Assembly: GCF_012273015.1 (NCBI RefSeq)
Contig: NZ_CP050954.1
Coordinates: 1,860,001-1,924,000 of the forward strand
DNA length: 64,000 nt
Direction of reading: 5' to 3'
Source of the DNA: Hymenobacter sp. BT18
Lineage (GTDB): Bacteria; Bacteroidota; Bacteroidia; Cytophagales; Hymenobacteraceae
The position numbers and the translations under genes are program-made. Below, piece by piece: positions 13,675-22,693 of this stretch (position 1 is its first letter; every line of letters begins with the position of its first letter). Under the pieces are notes generated by a model, which searched no databases, had not been told where the DNA came from, and worked only from the letters and a program-made list of their open reading frames with translations.

Positions 13675-14370
13675 TTAGGCGGAAGTTACTTGCGTGTCAA
13701 CCGGTACAGCAGGCGACATCGTGCTCGAAAGCGTGATGCTCTTGATGTAGGTGCCTTTTGCCGACGAAGGCTTCAGACGGTTCAGCGTCTGGATTACTTC
13801 GATGGCGTTTTCGGCCAGCTTCTGCGGGTCGAACGACACTTTACCAACCGAGCAGTGGATGATACCGGTTTTGTCAACTTTAAAGTCGATTTTACCAGCT
13901 TTCACTTCCTGCACAGCCTTGGCTACGTCGGTGGTTACGGTGCCCGACTTAGGGTTTGGCATCAGGCCCCGGGGACCCAATACGCGGCCCAAGCGGCCTA
14001 CCTTAGCCATTACAGCCGGCATCGTGATGATAACGTCGATGTCCGTCCAGCCTTTCTCGATTTTCGAGATGTAGTCGTCTAGACCAACAAAGTCAGCGCC
14101 AGCAGCAGTAGCCTCAGCTTCTTTGTCGGGGGTTACGAGGGCCAGAACACGAACCGTTTTGCCGGTACCGTGGGGCAGCGTAGCTACGCCACGCACCATT
14201 TGGTCGGCTTTGCGGGGGTCTACACCCAAACGAACGTCGATATCAACCGAGGCATCGAACTTGGTGTAGGTGATGTCCTTTACCACAGTAGCGGCCTCTA
14301 CGAGGTTACGCACCTGGGTCAGGTCGTGCTTAGCAAGGGCTTCCTTGCGCTTTTTGCTTACTTGTGCCAT
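13675..14370 (-). CDS. rplA: 50S ribosomal protein L1
   Basis: Mobile L1-stalk protein that binds 23S rRNA and helps release E-site tRNA; in many bacteria it also represses its own rplK-rplA mRNA. It has 231 residues, the usual length. The signatures [30 protein letters not shown] and [19 protein letters not shown] are present. It starts 20 nt after rplK. No L1-binding leader was recognised, although the nusG-rplK spacer is heavily structured. Confidence 0.98.
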   Translation of the reverse strand: MAQVSKKRKEALAKHDLTQVRNLVEAATVVKDITYTKFDASVDIDVRLGVDPRKADQMVRGVATLPHGTGKTVRVLALVTPDKEAEATAAGADFVGLDDYISKIEKGWTDIDVIITMPAVMAKVGRLGRVLGPRGLMPNPKSGTVTTDVAKAVQEVKAGKIDFKVDKTGIIHCSVGKVSFDPQKLAENAIEVIQTLNRLKPSSAKGTYIKSITLSSTMSPAVPVDTQVTSA

Positions 14371-14390
14371 CTGATTCTTCTCCGTTAAGA

Positions 14391-14834
14391 TTATTCAGCG
14401 AAAGGAGAATCTCCCTTGATGGTGATACCCATGCTGCGGGCCGTACCAGCTACCAGCTTCATGGCCGACTCGATTTTGAACGCGTTCAAATCGGGCATTT
14501 TCACTTCGGCAATAGTGCGGATCTGGTCCCACGTTACCGACCCTACCTTGTTCCGGTTAGGCTCTTTCGAACCGCTCTGAATTTTAGCGGCTTCCTTCAG
14601 CATTACCGGCGCTGGGGGGGTCTTCACCACGAAGTCAAACGACTTATCGGTGTACATGGTGATGAGAACAGGACAAACTTGGCCGGCCTTATCTTGGGTG
14701 CGCGCATTGAACTGCTTGCAGAACTCCATGATGTTAAGGCCTTTGCTACCAAGTGCAGGTCCAACCGGCGGCGCGGGGTTCGCGGCGCCTCCCTTTATCT
14801 GAAGCTTCAGATAACCTCTAATTTCCTTGGCCAT
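14391..14834 (-). CDS. rplK: 50S ribosomal protein L11
   Basis: Component of the GTPase-associated centre, binding 23S rRNA domain II. It has 147 residues with the proline-rich [21 protein letters not shown] segment and the C-terminal RNA-binding domain containing GTARSMGI. It begins 192 nt after nusG, across a spacer holding a long quasi-palindrome (14950-15026). Confidence 0.98.
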   Translation of the reverse strand: MAKEIRGYLKLQIKGGAANPAPPVGPALGSKGLNIMEFCKQFNARTQDKAGQVCPVLITMYTDKSFDFVVKTPPAPVMLKEAAKIQSGSKEPNRNKVGSVTWDQIRTIAEVKMPDLNAFKIESAMKLVAGTARSMGITIKGDSPFAE

Positions 14835-14949
14835 TTGGATTGAAAGGCTGCGGACGACACGACGTAACTCGTATCCTCCTCAGATGAATGTATTTGCTCC
14901 TGGTGGAAGCCCCGCTGGCCCGGAGCGAATGGCCTGCGACGATATTGAA

Positions 14950-15026
14950 AAGAGAACTTAGAAATCAGAGCTTAGAACTTAGAGGCGTGGGCTGCTAAGT
15001 TCTAAGCTCTCCTGATCTAAGCTCTG
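14950..15026 (-). repeat. Word-repeat quasi-palindrome between nusG and rplK
   Basis: The left arm (AGAGAACTTAGA, AATCAG, AGCTTAGAACTTAGAGG) pairs with a right arm whose reverse complement reads CAGAGCTTAGATCAGGAG then AGCTTAGAACTTAGCAG. The arms share an imperfect match of about 33 bp, with a perfect AGAGCTTAGAACTTAG core. The word (A)GA(A/G)CTTAGA recurs within each arm. In the nusG-rplK transcript the hairpin begins immediately after the nusG stop codon. Confidence 0.85.
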
Positions 15027-15593
15027 TTATGACTCTTTCTCGACCTGGGTATAGCTGAGCTCCATGGGAGTGCTACGACCGAAGATCTTGACAATGACGT
15101 TTAGCTTCTTGCGCTCTTCGAAAACTTCCGAAACAGTGCCCGACATACCGGCAAATCCACCATCCACAATTTTCACCAGCTCGCCAGCCACGAAAGGCGT
15201 TTCCAGCGTTGCGGTCTGCTCTTCGGCTTCATCCACGATGCCGAGGATACGGTTTACTTCCGAAATGTGCAGCGGAACTGGTTTGGTGTTCTGGTTAGCC
15301 GCTTTGCCTTCTTTGTCACTCAGGAAGCCGATAACACCCGGGGTACTGGTGATGATGTGGTCAACTTCGCCGTGGGTCAAATCGGCGTGAATGATGATGT
15401 AACCGGGATACAGGTTCCGCTCACGCACGCGCTTCTTGCCGTTGCGCATTTCGAATACCTTCTCTACCGGAATCAGCACCTGCGGTACCAAGTCGGAAAG
15501 ACCGTGACGCCCAATCTCAGTTTCGAGGTAGGTCTTAGCCTTTTTTTCCTGCCCGCTGACCGAACGGACAACGTACCATTTCAACTCTCCCAT
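15027..15593 (-). CDS. nusG: Transcription termination/antitermination factor NusG
   Basis: Binds the RNA polymerase clamp and couples transcription to translation or Rho termination. It has 188 residues. The N-terminal NGN domain starts MGELKWYVVRSVSGQEKKAK and includes LYPGYIIIHADLT. The C-terminal KOW domain carries VKIVDGGFAGMSGTVSEVFEER. It lies 13 nt downstream of secE in the conserved secE-nusG pair, and its stop codon abuts the hairpin at 14950-15026. Confidence 0.98.
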   Translation of the reverse strand: MGELKWYVVRSVSGQEKKAKTYLETEIGRHGLSDLVPQVLIPVEKVFEMRNGKKRVRERNLYPGYIIIHADLTHGEVDHIITSTPGVIGFLSDKEGKAANQNTKPVPLHISEVNRILGIVDEAEEQTATLETPFVAGELVKIVDGGFAGMSGTVSEVFEERKKLNVIVKIFGRSTPMELSYTQVEKES

Positions 15594-15606
15594 CAGTAAT
15601 TAACGC

Positions 15607-15801
15607 TTAGCGGAAAGAGTTATAGAATGCTTCCAGCCCGGTCTTGAAGATGATGTCCATGATGCCAACGACAGCCGCAAATACCAGCGAACCGATGAGC
15701 ACTAGGCCAGCACTCTTCTGTAGCTCTTCGAAAGACGGCCACGTTACCTTGTAGCGCATCTCCTCGGTCGTCTCGCGGAAATAGTTCGTCAGCTTGCTCA
15801 T
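15607..15801 (-). CDS. secE: Preprotein translocase subunit SecE
   Basis: Single-spanning clamp subunit of SecYEG. The 64-residue product begins MSKLTNYFRETTEEMRYKVTWPS, the amphipathic helix typical of short SecE proteins, followed by one transmembrane helix (AGLVLIGSLVFAAVVGIMDI). A frame extending upstream to 15885 would run into the tRNA-Trp gene, so the ATG at 15801 is the real start. It lies 54 nt downstream of tRNA-Trp and is probably cotranscribed with it. Confidence 0.97.
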   Translation of the reverse strand: MSKLTNYFRETTEEMRYKVTWPSFEELQKSAGLVLIGSLVFAAVVGIMDIIFKTGLEAFYNSFR

Positions 15802-15855
15802 GATGTCGCCGATTTGGCTGGTGGTACTTTTGGTGCTGCCGCAGCAGCTTACTTG

Positions 15856-15926
15856 CACGGGCGGAGAGATTCGAACTCCCATCAAAGGTTTTGGAGACCT
15901 CTATTCTACCCTTGAACTACGCCCGT
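15856..15926 (-). tRNA. tRNA-Trp(CCA)
   Basis: Cloverleaf read on the minus strand: acceptor ACGGGCG/CGCCCGT with discriminator G, anticodon loop with CCA, and T-loop GTTCGAATC. It is 71 nt long with CCA not encoded. It lies between tuf and secE, the same arrangement as in other Bacteroidota tuf-secE-nusG clusters. Confidence 0.95.
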
Positions 15927-15965
15927 GGATGCGTCTCAAAACAGCCTGTAGCCGGATTGGGACTG

Positions 15966-15996
15966 CAAATGTACTGAACTGCTTGGACAAAACAAA
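15966..15996 (-). promoter_or_regulatory. Promoter for tRNA-Trp-secE-nusG
   Basis: On the minus strand TTTG (15996-15993) is followed after 19 nt by TACATTTG (15973-15966), matching both boxes of the Bacteroidota consensus, about 40 nt before tRNA-Trp. The upstream box overlaps the base of the tuf terminator, so termination of tuf and re-initiation occupy the same DNA. Confidence 0.75.
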
Positions 15997-16026
15997 TCCG
16001 CCCCCGAAAAAATCGAGGGCGGATTG
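15993..16026 (-). terminator. Terminator after tuf
   Basis: Minus-strand stem AATCCGCCC / GGGCGGATT with an A/T-rich loop, beginning about 18 nt past the tuf stop codon and followed by TGTTTTG. Strong GC core with a modest U-tract. Confidence 0.75.
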
Positions 16027-16043
16027 TATTGATCTAGTGGAAA

Positions 16044-17231
16044 CTAGTCGAGGATTTCAGTAACCTGACCAGCACCTACGGTACGACCACCTTCGCGGAT
16101 AGCGAAACGCAGGCCTTTTTCCATAGCTACTTTGTTGATCAACTCCACCGTGATGGTGATGTTGTCGCCAGGCATTACCATTTCAACACCTTCGGGCAGG
16201 GTGATGATACCCGTTACGTCGGTGGTGCGCAGGTAGAACTGCGGACGGTAGTTGTTGAAGAACGGCGTGTGACGGCCACCTTCTTCTTTCGACAGTACGT
16301 ACACCTCAGCTTTGAACTTTTTGTGAGGCGTTACCGAGCCGGGCTTGCAGATAACCATACCACGACGGATGGCTTCTTTTTCAATACCACGAAGCAGCAG
16401 ACCTACGTTGTCGCCAGCTTCGCCACGGTCGAGGATCTTGCGGAACATCTCAACACCGGTTACGGTCGACTTCAGACCTTCAGCACCCATGCCGAGGATG
16501 TCAACTTGCTCACCCGAGTTGATGATACCACGCTCGATACGGCCGGTAGCAACCGTTCCACGACCCGTGATAGAGAATACGTCCTCTACGGGCATCAGGA
16601 AGGGCAGGTCGGTCAGACGAGCAGGAATTGGAATGTAGCTATCAACAGCAGCCATCAGCTCCTCAATCTTGGGAACCCAGTTGGCGTCGCCGTTCAGGCC
16701 ACCCAGTGCCGAGCCTTGGATTACGGGGATGTTGTCACCGTCGAAGTCATAGAACGACAGCAGCTCACGGATTTCCATTTCCACCAGCTCGAGGAGCTCG
16801 GGGTCATCTACCATGTCTACTTTGTTCATGAACACCACCAGCTGAGGAACACCTACCTGGCGAGCGAGCAGGATGTGCTCACGCGTCTGGGGCATTGGGC
16901 CGTCGGTAGCAGCTACTACGAGGATAGCGCCGTCCATCTGAGCAGCACCCGTTACCATGTTCTTCACATAGTCAGCGTGACCAGGGCAGTCAACGTGAGC
17001 GTAGTGACGGTTTTCGGTAGCGTACTCTACGTGAGCGGTGTTGATAGTGATACCACGCTCTTTTTCCTCAGGAGCATTGTCGATCGAGGAGAAGTCGCGC
17101 TTGGCGGCCAGACCTTTGTTCGCCAGTACCGTGGTGATAGCAGCGGTCAGGGTGGTTTTGCCGTGGTCGACGTGCCCGATCGTACCGATGTTCACGTGCG
17201 GCTTGGAACGATCAAAATTTTCTTTGGCCAT
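16044..17231 (-). CDS. tuf: Elongation factor Tu
   Basis: GTPase that delivers aminoacyl-tRNA to the ribosome. It has 395 residues, full length. G1 [11 protein letters not shown]3 [13 protein letters not shown]4 NKVD and the C-terminal domains II and III ([26 protein letters not shown]) are all intact. It lies between tRNA-Thr upstream and tRNA-Trp downstream, the classic tRNA-tuf-tRNA-secE-nusG arrangement. It is probably transcribed from the tRNA-Tyr promoter at 17847-17876; a TAACTTTG at 17485-17478 without an upstream TTG could be an additional internal start. Confidence 0.98.
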   Translation of the reverse strand: MAKENFDRSKPHVNIGTIGHVDHGKTTLTAAITTVLANKGLAAKRDFSSIDNAPEEKERGITINTAHVEYATENRHYAHVDCPGHADYVKNMVTGAAQMDGAILVVAATDGPMPQTREHILLARQVGVPQLVVFMNKVDMVDDPELLELVEMEIRELLSFYDFDGDNIPVIQGSALGGLNGDANWVPKIEELMAAVDSYIPIPARLTDLPFLMPVEDVFSITGRGTVATGRIERGIINSGEQVDILGMGAEGLKSTVTGVEMFRKILDRGEAGDNVGLLLRGIEKEAIRRGMVICKPGSVTPHKKFKAEVYVLSKEEGGRHTPFFNNYRPQFYLRTTDVTGIITLPEGVEMVMPGDNITITVELINKVAMEKGLRFAIREGGRTVGAGQVTEILD

Positions 17232-17391
17232 TGTAAAGGAGATTAAAGGAACTTTGTGGTGAGGAGGAAAACGCGACTTGCTTATACTGAAAGAAAGCGA
17301 AACGCAGCTCCGCTTAGTGGGGACTGCACGTCGCTTTTCTTTTCAGACTGTCCAAACAGTGCAGCCGCGCTGCGCCGTCGGGTAATACGTG

Positions 17392-17463
<72 letters not shown>

Positions 17464-17531
17464 TTATTAGGTGCATGCAAAGTTACAACGAAAGTCGGAC
17501 AGATTATGTGCTGCTTTCTTTAGCTGTACTG

Positions 17532-17604
17532 AGCGGGAGACGAGGTTCGAACCCGCGACCTGCAGCTTGGAAGGCTGCCGCTCTACCAACTGAGCTACTC
17601 CCGC
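17532..17604 (-). tRNA. tRNA-Gly(TCC)
   Basis: Minus-strand cloverleaf: acceptor GCGGGAG with a pairing 3' strand, D-arm GCTCAGTTGGTAGAGC, anticodon stem GCAGC/GCTGC with loop CTTCCAA giving TCC, and T-loop GTTCGAACC. It is 73 nt. A second glycine isoacceptor, with anticodon CCC, lies at 43777-43849. Confidence 0.95.
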
Positions 17605-17681
17605 ATGAAGACTAAGTTTCCTAATAAAGGCCAAACTGCTATAAAGCCTTGGCTGTTGCCAGATAACTTGGTCTCAAACTG

Positions 17682-17761
17682 TGGGGGCGAAAGGACTCGA
17701 ACCTTTGAACCCGAAGGAGGTGAGTTACAGTCACCCGCAATTGCCGCTATGCGACGCCCCC
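17682..17761 (-). tRNA. tRNA-Tyr(GTA)
   Basis: Minus-strand class II tRNA: acceptor GGGGGCG/CGCCCCC with discriminator A, anticodon loop CTGTAAC giving GTA, a long variable arm (CACCTCCTTCGG region) and T-loop GTTCGAGTC. It is the first gene of the tRNA-Tyr-Gly-Thr-tuf transcript. Confidence 0.94.
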
Positions 17762-17846
17762 AGTTTGCGTGGTTTCTGCCGGCTGCAGAAACTATTTCTC
17801 CTCCCCTGCTTAGCCGCTATAAGTGGTAGGCCTTGGAAAGGAGTTG

Positions 17847-17876
17847 CAAAATTAATGGCTTTCAGATGCAAGTCAA
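17847..17876 (-). promoter_or_regulatory. Promoter of the tRNA-Tyr-Gly-Thr-tuf transcript
   Basis: On the minus strand TTG (17876-17874) is followed after exactly 19 nt by TAATTTTG (17854-17847), about 85 nt before tRNA-Tyr. The fit to the Bacteroidota consensus is perfect in both boxes. The rest of the gap 17762-17998 holds nothing else recognisable. Confidence 0.78.
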
Positions 17877-17998
17877 GCCATACCGACTAATTGCTGCAAT
17901 ATTTTTTCCCGTCAGACTTCCTGTTTAGGGGTATTCCGCTACGTCTCAATTGCTTAGGCACAGCAGTTATTTTGAAGGAAATTCTTCCTATCGAAATG

Positions 17999-20584
17999 TT
18001 ACAGCAAGTTGTACATGCCTTTCAGCCCTTCGTCTTTTTCCTTGGCCCGAATATCCTGTAACACTGTTTTTAGCTCCTGGCTACGCTCGGCCAGGGCACT
18101 CAAGCCTTTGTATGCGCCCAGACGCACCAAGTAGGAAGGAGCGTTTCGAGCCAGCATTTCCAGCTTCTTCACCCCTTTCTCACGCTCAATAGGCGGCATA
18201 CGCTGCATGAACTGCCCGAAGTTAGGCAGGAAGGTATAGAGTTCAGCTTCCTGCAAGGTTTCCACGTGGCTCAGAAACCAGTCATATTGATCCAAGTGCC
18301 CATTCAGTGCGTAGTATCCCCCCAGGGCCGTTATTACCCGGGTATTGGGCGTTTCCTGGAGTGAGGAAATTTTCGCTTGGGAGTTGACCGTGGGGTTGCG
18401 GGTAAGCGCGCCCAGGGCAGCACTAATCACCACGTACGAACTGTCATTTAGAGCGGCTTCGTACACGCTGCCAAAATCCTCATTACTGAATGAGTTGAGG
18501 GTTGTGATGGCAGCGGCACGGACCTCGCTGCGGGTATCGGTGGTGGCAACGCGCTGAATTTCCTTTCTCACAGCGCCGCCTTCTGCTCCTTTATAGCGTT
18601 TCAGCGCTTCTACGGCCGCTACCCGTACCCCCCAGAACTTATCGTTGAGGGCGTTACGCAGCATGGCCGAAACGGTAAGGTCCCCTACTTTGGTGCGTAA
18701 GCCATCTATTGCTTGGTATTTCTGCAAATAATTTCGGGCGTGTTGAAATTGGTAAAGCAACTCTTCCTGGGAGAGTTCCTCATCAATTTTGGCCAATAGT
18801 TGTGCTTCATCATCGAACTTAACCAGGTTTGGTCGCTGCGAGGAAGAAAACACAAATTGCTGATCGGCTTTGGTGACGGTAATGTTATGAATCGTTGGCT
18901 GATTACTGTTACCCCACACAGCCACCGCCACCGGCAACCGGTACACAGGAGTATAAACAGTGTCCTGCTGCTGCTGCACCCGCAAACTCACTTGGCCATT
19001 GTTGTAGCTGTGCGTGATGCGCAGTTCCGGATGGCCACGCTGCAGAAACCACTGGTCGAAAAACCACTTCAGGTCCTCGCCGGTCACTTCCTCAAATACC
19101 ATACGCAACTCGTCTACCTCCACGGCCGTGTACTTATTGCGGGTTAGATACTGATTCAGGGCTAAGTAGAAAGCTTCGTCACCAACGTATTTCCGCAGCA
19201 TATGCAACACGCGCCCCCCTTTCTGATAGGAGTGGCGGTCGAACATATCCTCCTTGTCCCGGTAGGTGTAGCGAATCAGGGGTACGCGCTTATCTTCCGC
19301 CTCCTGGAGGTAGTGGTTGAGGGAAGTCTGCTGCACCATAGCCGCCGCATCGGCCCCATACTTATATTCCGTCCAGAGAAACTCCCCGTAGTCAGCAAAA
19401 GACTCGTTCAGCGGCAGATTGGCCCAGGACTCGCACGTCACGTAGTTGCCGAACCAGTGGTGCACTACCTCATGCGCAATTACCCAGTCAAAGTTCTGAT
19501 CGAGCAGTTCCCGGCGGGTAGCCTGTATTCCCTCACCGTGTACTACGGCCGAGGTATTCTCCATAGCACCCGAAACATAGTCCCGTACGGCAATCTGCGC
19601 GTACTTTTCCCAGGGATATTCCACCCCGAATTTTTTGGAGAAGAAGTCCAGCATCTGTGGGGTGTTGCCAAACACCGCCTTCGCAGTACCAGCAAACTTG
19701 GGCTCCACGTAGTAGTCCACCGCTTTACCCCGCCACGTGTCTTTCACCACGGCAAAGTCGCCCACGGCAATCATAGTCAGGTAAGGAGCCGCCGGCAAGG
19801 CCTGCTTCCACGTGTCGGTGCGCGTGCCATCGGCATTATTTTTCGACGCTACCAACAACCCGTTTGAGAGGGTCTTGTACTGCCCATCCACCGTCAGCCG
19901 TATTTCCTGCGTCATGCGCTGGTTGGGCTTATCAATGGTCGGAAACCAAGCGGAGTTGTTTTCCGTCTCGCCCTGGGTCCAGATCTGGCGGGGCTTACCT
20001 TTCTCCGTACCCAGCGGGTTGATAAAAAACAAACCCTTGTCGCTGGTTATGGCCGCTGATCCACCCGCGGGCAGCTCATTGGGCTTGGCTACGTAAGCAA
20101 TGCGCACCTGATAGGTTTCGGTGCGGGCGTAGCTCCGGTCTAGGTTTACGACGAGCTGCCGTTTGTCGTAACCGTAGGTGAGGGCCTTTTCTTTACCATT
20201 GCCCAGCAGCAGGCGAATGTTGCGGATATCGAAGCCTTTGGCATCGAGTACCAGCTGACTTTGCGACTGGAAGTGCGGACGTACCGTTAGCGTAGCAGTG
20301 CCAATTACTTGCTGCTTGGCCCAGTCAAACCGCAAATCAAGTACAGTATGCTGCAAGTCGTGCAGCAGGGTGGCAGCCGGCTGCTGGGGACCCGAGGATG
20401 GGAGCCACGACGGAATAACTACGGTCGAGGTTTCGGTAGCTGTAACGGACTCCGAGCTAGCCGGGGCTTTTTTGCGCGTACTGGCTTTTGGTACCGTCCC
20501 TTGGCTTGGCCTGACGTTCTGGGCCAGTGCCCCCACCTGCAGTGCGAGTAGTAAAGTAAGGGTGCCGAGAACCGGGTATTTCAT
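17999..20584 (-). CDS. M1 family zinc aminopeptidase (secreted)
   Basis: Removes N-terminal amino acids from peptides, probably in the periplasm or at the surface. The 861-residue protein starts at the ATG at 20584, giving the signal peptide MKYPVLGTLTLLLALQVGALAQ; a longer frame upstream has no signal sequence. The substrate motif GAMEN is at 339-343. The zinc site HEVVH is at 371-375, with the third ligand Glu394 in NESFADYGEF. The C-terminal third has HEAT-like helical repeats (for example VRVAAVEALKRY, SEVRAAAITTLNSF). It is transcribed divergently from the biotin-carrier gene. Confidence 0.93.
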   Translation of the reverse strand: MKYPVLGTLTLLLALQVGALAQNVRPSQGTVPKASTRKKAPASSESVTATETSTVVIPSWLPSSGPQQPAATLLHDLQHTVLDLRFDWAKQQVIGTATLTVRPHFQSQSQLVLDAKGFDIRNIRLLLGNGKEKALTYGYDKRQLVVNLDRSYARTETYQVRIAYVAKPNELPAGGSAAITSDKGLFFINPLGTEKGKPRQIWTQGETENNSAWFPTIDKPNQRMTQEIRLTVDGQYKTLSNGLLVASKNNADGTRTDTWKQALPAAPYLTMIAVGDFAVVKDTWRGKAVDYYVEPKFAGTAKAVFGNTPQMLDFFSKKFGVEYPWEKYAQIAVRDYVSGAMENTSAVVHGEGIQATRRELLDQNFDWVIAHEVVHHWFGNYVTCESWANLPLNESFADYGEFLWTEYKYGADAAAMVQQTSLNHYLQEAEDKRVPLIRYTYRDKEDMFDRHSYQKGGRVLHMLRKYVGDEAFYLALNQYLTRNKYTAVEVDELRMVFEEVTGEDLKWFFDQWFLQRGHPELRITHSYNNGQVSLRVQQQQDTVYTPVYRLPVAVAVWGNSNQPTIHNITVTKADQQFVFSSSQRPNLVKFDDEAQLLAKIDEELSQEELLYQFQHARNYLQKYQAIDGLRTKVGDLTVSAMLRNALNDKFWGVRVAAVEALKRYKGAEGGAVRKEIQRVATTDTRSEVRAAAITTLNSFSNEDFGSVYEAALNDSSYVVISAALGALTRNPTVNSQAKISSLQETPNTRVITALGGYYALNGHLDQYDWFLSHVETLQEAELYTFLPNFGQFMQRMPPIEREKGVKKLEMLARNAPSYLVRLGAYKGLSALAERSQELKTVLQDIRAKEKDEGLKGMYNLL

Positions 20585-20680
20585 GCGGGTGGCAATAGGG
20601 TAATGTGGCTCAATTTCAGAAATTAGTTTGAGATTTGGCCTATCTTTAGGCCCCTTTCCGCCCGTCTCACCCCGCCCAAG

Positions 20681-21181
20681 ATGCTTCAAATTACTGCCAA
20701 TTCTGGCCAGGTATGGGAGGTTGATTTCCGCCCCGACGCCATTACTGTTCAAGATCAGCCGTTTACCTGGGATATTACTACGCTGGGCAACGGGCAGTAT
20801 CATCTCCTGCACGAAGGACGTTCTTTTTCGGCGGAGGTTGTACATATCGACTACACAAACAAGCTAGTTGAGCTGAAGATCAACGGTCAGCCGATGCAAC
20901 TGCAAGCCAAAGACCGGTTTCAGCTTTTGCTGGACAAGCTGGGCTTGGGTGCGGCGGCAGCGCAGAAAATAAACCAACTGAAGGCGCCCATGCCGGGTCT
21001 CATCGTAGACATCCGGGTGCAGCCCGGCCAAGCCGTACAGAAGGGAGACGCACTGCTGGTACTGGAAGCCATGAAGATGGAGAACATTTTGAAGTCGCCG
21101 GCTGATGGGGTAGTAACGGATGTGAAAGTGCAGCTGCGCGACAACGTCACCAAAGGTCAGATTCTTATCCAATTCAGCTAG
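20681..21181 (+). CDS. Biotin carboxyl carrier protein subunit
   Basis: Carries biotin between the carboxylase and carboxyltransferase sites of an acyl-CoA (acetyl-, propionyl-) or related carboxylase. It has 166 residues. The C-terminal biotinyl domain contains the attachment motif EAMKMEN with the modified lysine at about residue 132, preceded by the conserved [10 protein letters not shown]. The N-terminal 90 residues form the beta-rich extension found in Bacteroidota BCCP-like subunits. No carboxylase partner gene is adjacent, so the enzyme it serves cannot be named. It is followed 55 nt later by pyrH. Confidence 0.9.
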   Translation: MLQITANSGQVWEVDFRPDAITVQDQPFTWDITTLGNGQYHLLHEGRSFSAEVVHIDYTNKLVELKINGQPMQLQAKDRFQLLLDKLGLGAAAAQKINQLKAPMPGLIVDIRVQPGQAVQKGDALLVLEAMKMENILKSPADGVVTDVKVQLRDNVTKGQILIQFS

Positions 21182-21236
21182 CGCACCAACCATCTGGTTT
21201 TGCGGCTGTCTTTTTCTCACGCAAATTTCTTCCGTT

Positions 21237-22007
21237 TTGAAGTATACCCGAATCCTTCTCAAGCTCAGTGGCGAGGCGCTGATGGGCAATCAGCAGTATG
21301 GTATTGATGCCGAGCGGTTGATGCAGTACGCTGAGGAAATTAAGGCCGCGGCCGCCACGGGCACGCAGGTGGCCGTGGTGATTGGCGGCGGCAATATTTT
21401 TCGGGGAGTACAGGCCGAAGCCTTTGGCCTTGACCGGGTGCAGGGCGACTATATGGGCATGCTGGCTACCGTCATCAACTCCATGGCCCTACAGAGCGCT
21501 CTGGAAAAGCTCAACGTAAACACCCGTTTGCTATCCGGGGTTACCATTCAGCGGGTTTGCGAGCCGTACATTCGTCGCCGGGCCCTCCGCCACCTGGAAA
21601 AGGGCCGCGTTGTGATTTTTGGGGCCGGCATCGGTTCCCCTTACTTCACTACCGACTCGGCAGCCTCGCTGCGAGCTATTGAGATTGAAGCCGACGTCGT
21701 CCTGAAAGGCACCCGCGTGGATGGTATTTATACCGCCGACCCGGAGAAAGACCCCACGGCCGTGCGCTACCCCGAAATTACCTTCGAGGAGGTAATGGAG
21801 AAGAACCTGAACGTGATGGACATGACGGCCTTCACGCTTTGCAAGGAGAATAACCTGCCCATTATCGTATTTGATATGAACAAGGGAGGTAACCTGCAGC
21901 GCCTGATTGCGGGTGAAACGGTGGGCACGCTGGTGAAGATGGGTACGGCCCCAGCCCCTAAATTTGACGCTCAACCCAGCACGTTGCAACCTACCACCGA
22001 GGCCTAA
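21237..22007 (+). CDS. pyrH: UMP kinase
   Basis: Phosphorylates UMP to UDP in de novo pyrimidine synthesis; bacterial hexameric type of the amino-acid-kinase fold. It has 256 residues. The start is the TTG at 21237, giving (M)[16 protein letters not shown]. The next ATG would remove the phosphate-binding KLSGEAL strand, so TTG is required. [11 protein letters not shown], the [13 protein letters not shown] motif and [16 protein letters not shown] are typical. A Gln/Pro/Thr-rich tail of about 20 residues follows. It pairs with frr downstream, a widely conserved order. Confidence 0.96.
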   Translation: MKYTRILLKLSGEALMGNQQYGIDAERLMQYAEEIKAAAATGTQVAVVIGGGNIFRGVQAEAFGLDRVQGDYMGMLATVINSMALQSALEKLNVNTRLLSGVTIQRVCEPYIRRRALRHLEKGRVVIFGAGIGSPYFTTDSAASLRAIEIEADVVLKGTRVDGIYTADPEKDPTAVRYPEITFEEVMEKNLNVMDMTAFTLCKENNLPIIVFDMNKGGNLQRLIAGETVGTLVKMGTAPAPKFDAQPSTLQPTTEA

Positions 22008-22016
22008 GCTGCTACC

Positions 22017-22108
22017 AGCTACATGGCTGAATGGTTAAATGGTTGCCATGTAGCTTTCCTTCCGGAAATTCAACCAACTTTCTCACTTAGCCATTTAACC
22101 ATTCAGCT
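22017..22108 (+). repeat. Switch-like quasi-palindrome between pyrH and frr
   Basis: Two mutually competing pairings share the same bases. An 11-bp perfect inverted repeat, AGCTACATGGC (22017-22027) with GCCATGTAGCT (22045-22055), encloses the direct repeat GAATGGTT/AAATGGTT. That enclosed segment, GCTGAATGGTTAAATGG (22026-22042), is also perfectly complementary over 17 bp to 22091-22107. The structure starts 9 nt after the pyrH stop codon and ends 10 nt before the frr ATG. Confidence 0.85.
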
Positions 22109-22118
22109 AACAGATCAA

Positions 22119-22682
22119 ATGGACGAAGAAATTAAATTCTACCTGGACGAAGCAGAGGAGTCCATGGGCAAAGCCCTCCAGCACACAAGCCTGGAACTAA
22201 GCCGTATCCGCGCGGGCAAGGCCTCACCGGCCATGCTTGAAGGCCTGCGCGTAGATTACTATGGCACGCCCACTCCCGTAAGCCAGGTAGCCAACATTGC
22301 CACCCCCGATGCCCGCACGCTGTTCATCAAGCCGTGGGAAAAGAATATGCTGGGGGAGATTGTGAAGGCCATTAAAAACAGTGACCTGGGCCTGAACCCG
22401 CAGTCGGATGCCGAAGGGGTGCGCCTCAACATTCCGCCCATGACGGAAGAGCGCCGCCGCGACCTGGTAAAGCAAGTGAAGTCCGAATCGGAAAGCGGGA
22501 AGGTGCGGATTCGCGGCATTCGGAAGGATGTCAACGATGCGCTCCGCAAGCTGCTGAAAGACGGCGCTTCGGAAGATGCTATCAAGGACGCCGAAGCCAA
22601 GGTACAGAAAGCAACCGACAGCTACATTGTGAAAGTAGATGATCTGGTCAGCAAGAAAGAAGCTGAAATTATGACCATCTGA
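22119..22682 (+). CDS. frr: Ribosome recycling factor
   Basis: With EF-G, splits post-termination ribosomes. It has 187 residues, full length, beginning MDEEIKFYLDEAEESMGKAL. The core LSRIRAGKASPAMLEGLRVDYYGTPTP and the PPMTEERRRDLVKQVK signatures are present, with the hinge RIRGIRKDVND. A longer frame from 22023 would translate through the hairpin and lacks family similarity, so the ATG at 22119 is chosen. It is cotranscribed with pyrH and ends in a 54-bp perfect palindrome. Confidence 0.97.
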   Translation: MDEEIKFYLDEAEESMGKALQHTSLELSRIRAGKASPAMLEGLRVDYYGTPTPVSQVANIATPDARTLFIKPWEKNMLGEIVKAIKNSDLGLNPQSDAEGVRLNIPPMTEERRRDLVKQVKSESESGKVRIRGIRKDVNDALRKLLKDGASEDAIKDAEAKVQKATDSYIVKVDDLVSKKEAEIMTI

Positions 22683-22693
22683 TGGTGCTCCGT

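Noticed and set aside
15802..15885. A 28-residue N-terminal extension of SecE.
   Set aside because: It runs into the tRNA-Trp gene; the MSKLTNYF start matches SecE proteins.
17999..20845. A longer start (87 extra residues) for the M1 aminopeptidase.
   Set aside because: The extra N-terminus has no signal peptide and overlaps the start region of the divergent biotin-carrier gene; the ATG at 20584 gives a clear signal peptide.
22023..22118. A longer N-terminus for RRF.
   Set aside because: The extra 32 codons translate the hairpin region and have no similarity to RRF proteins.
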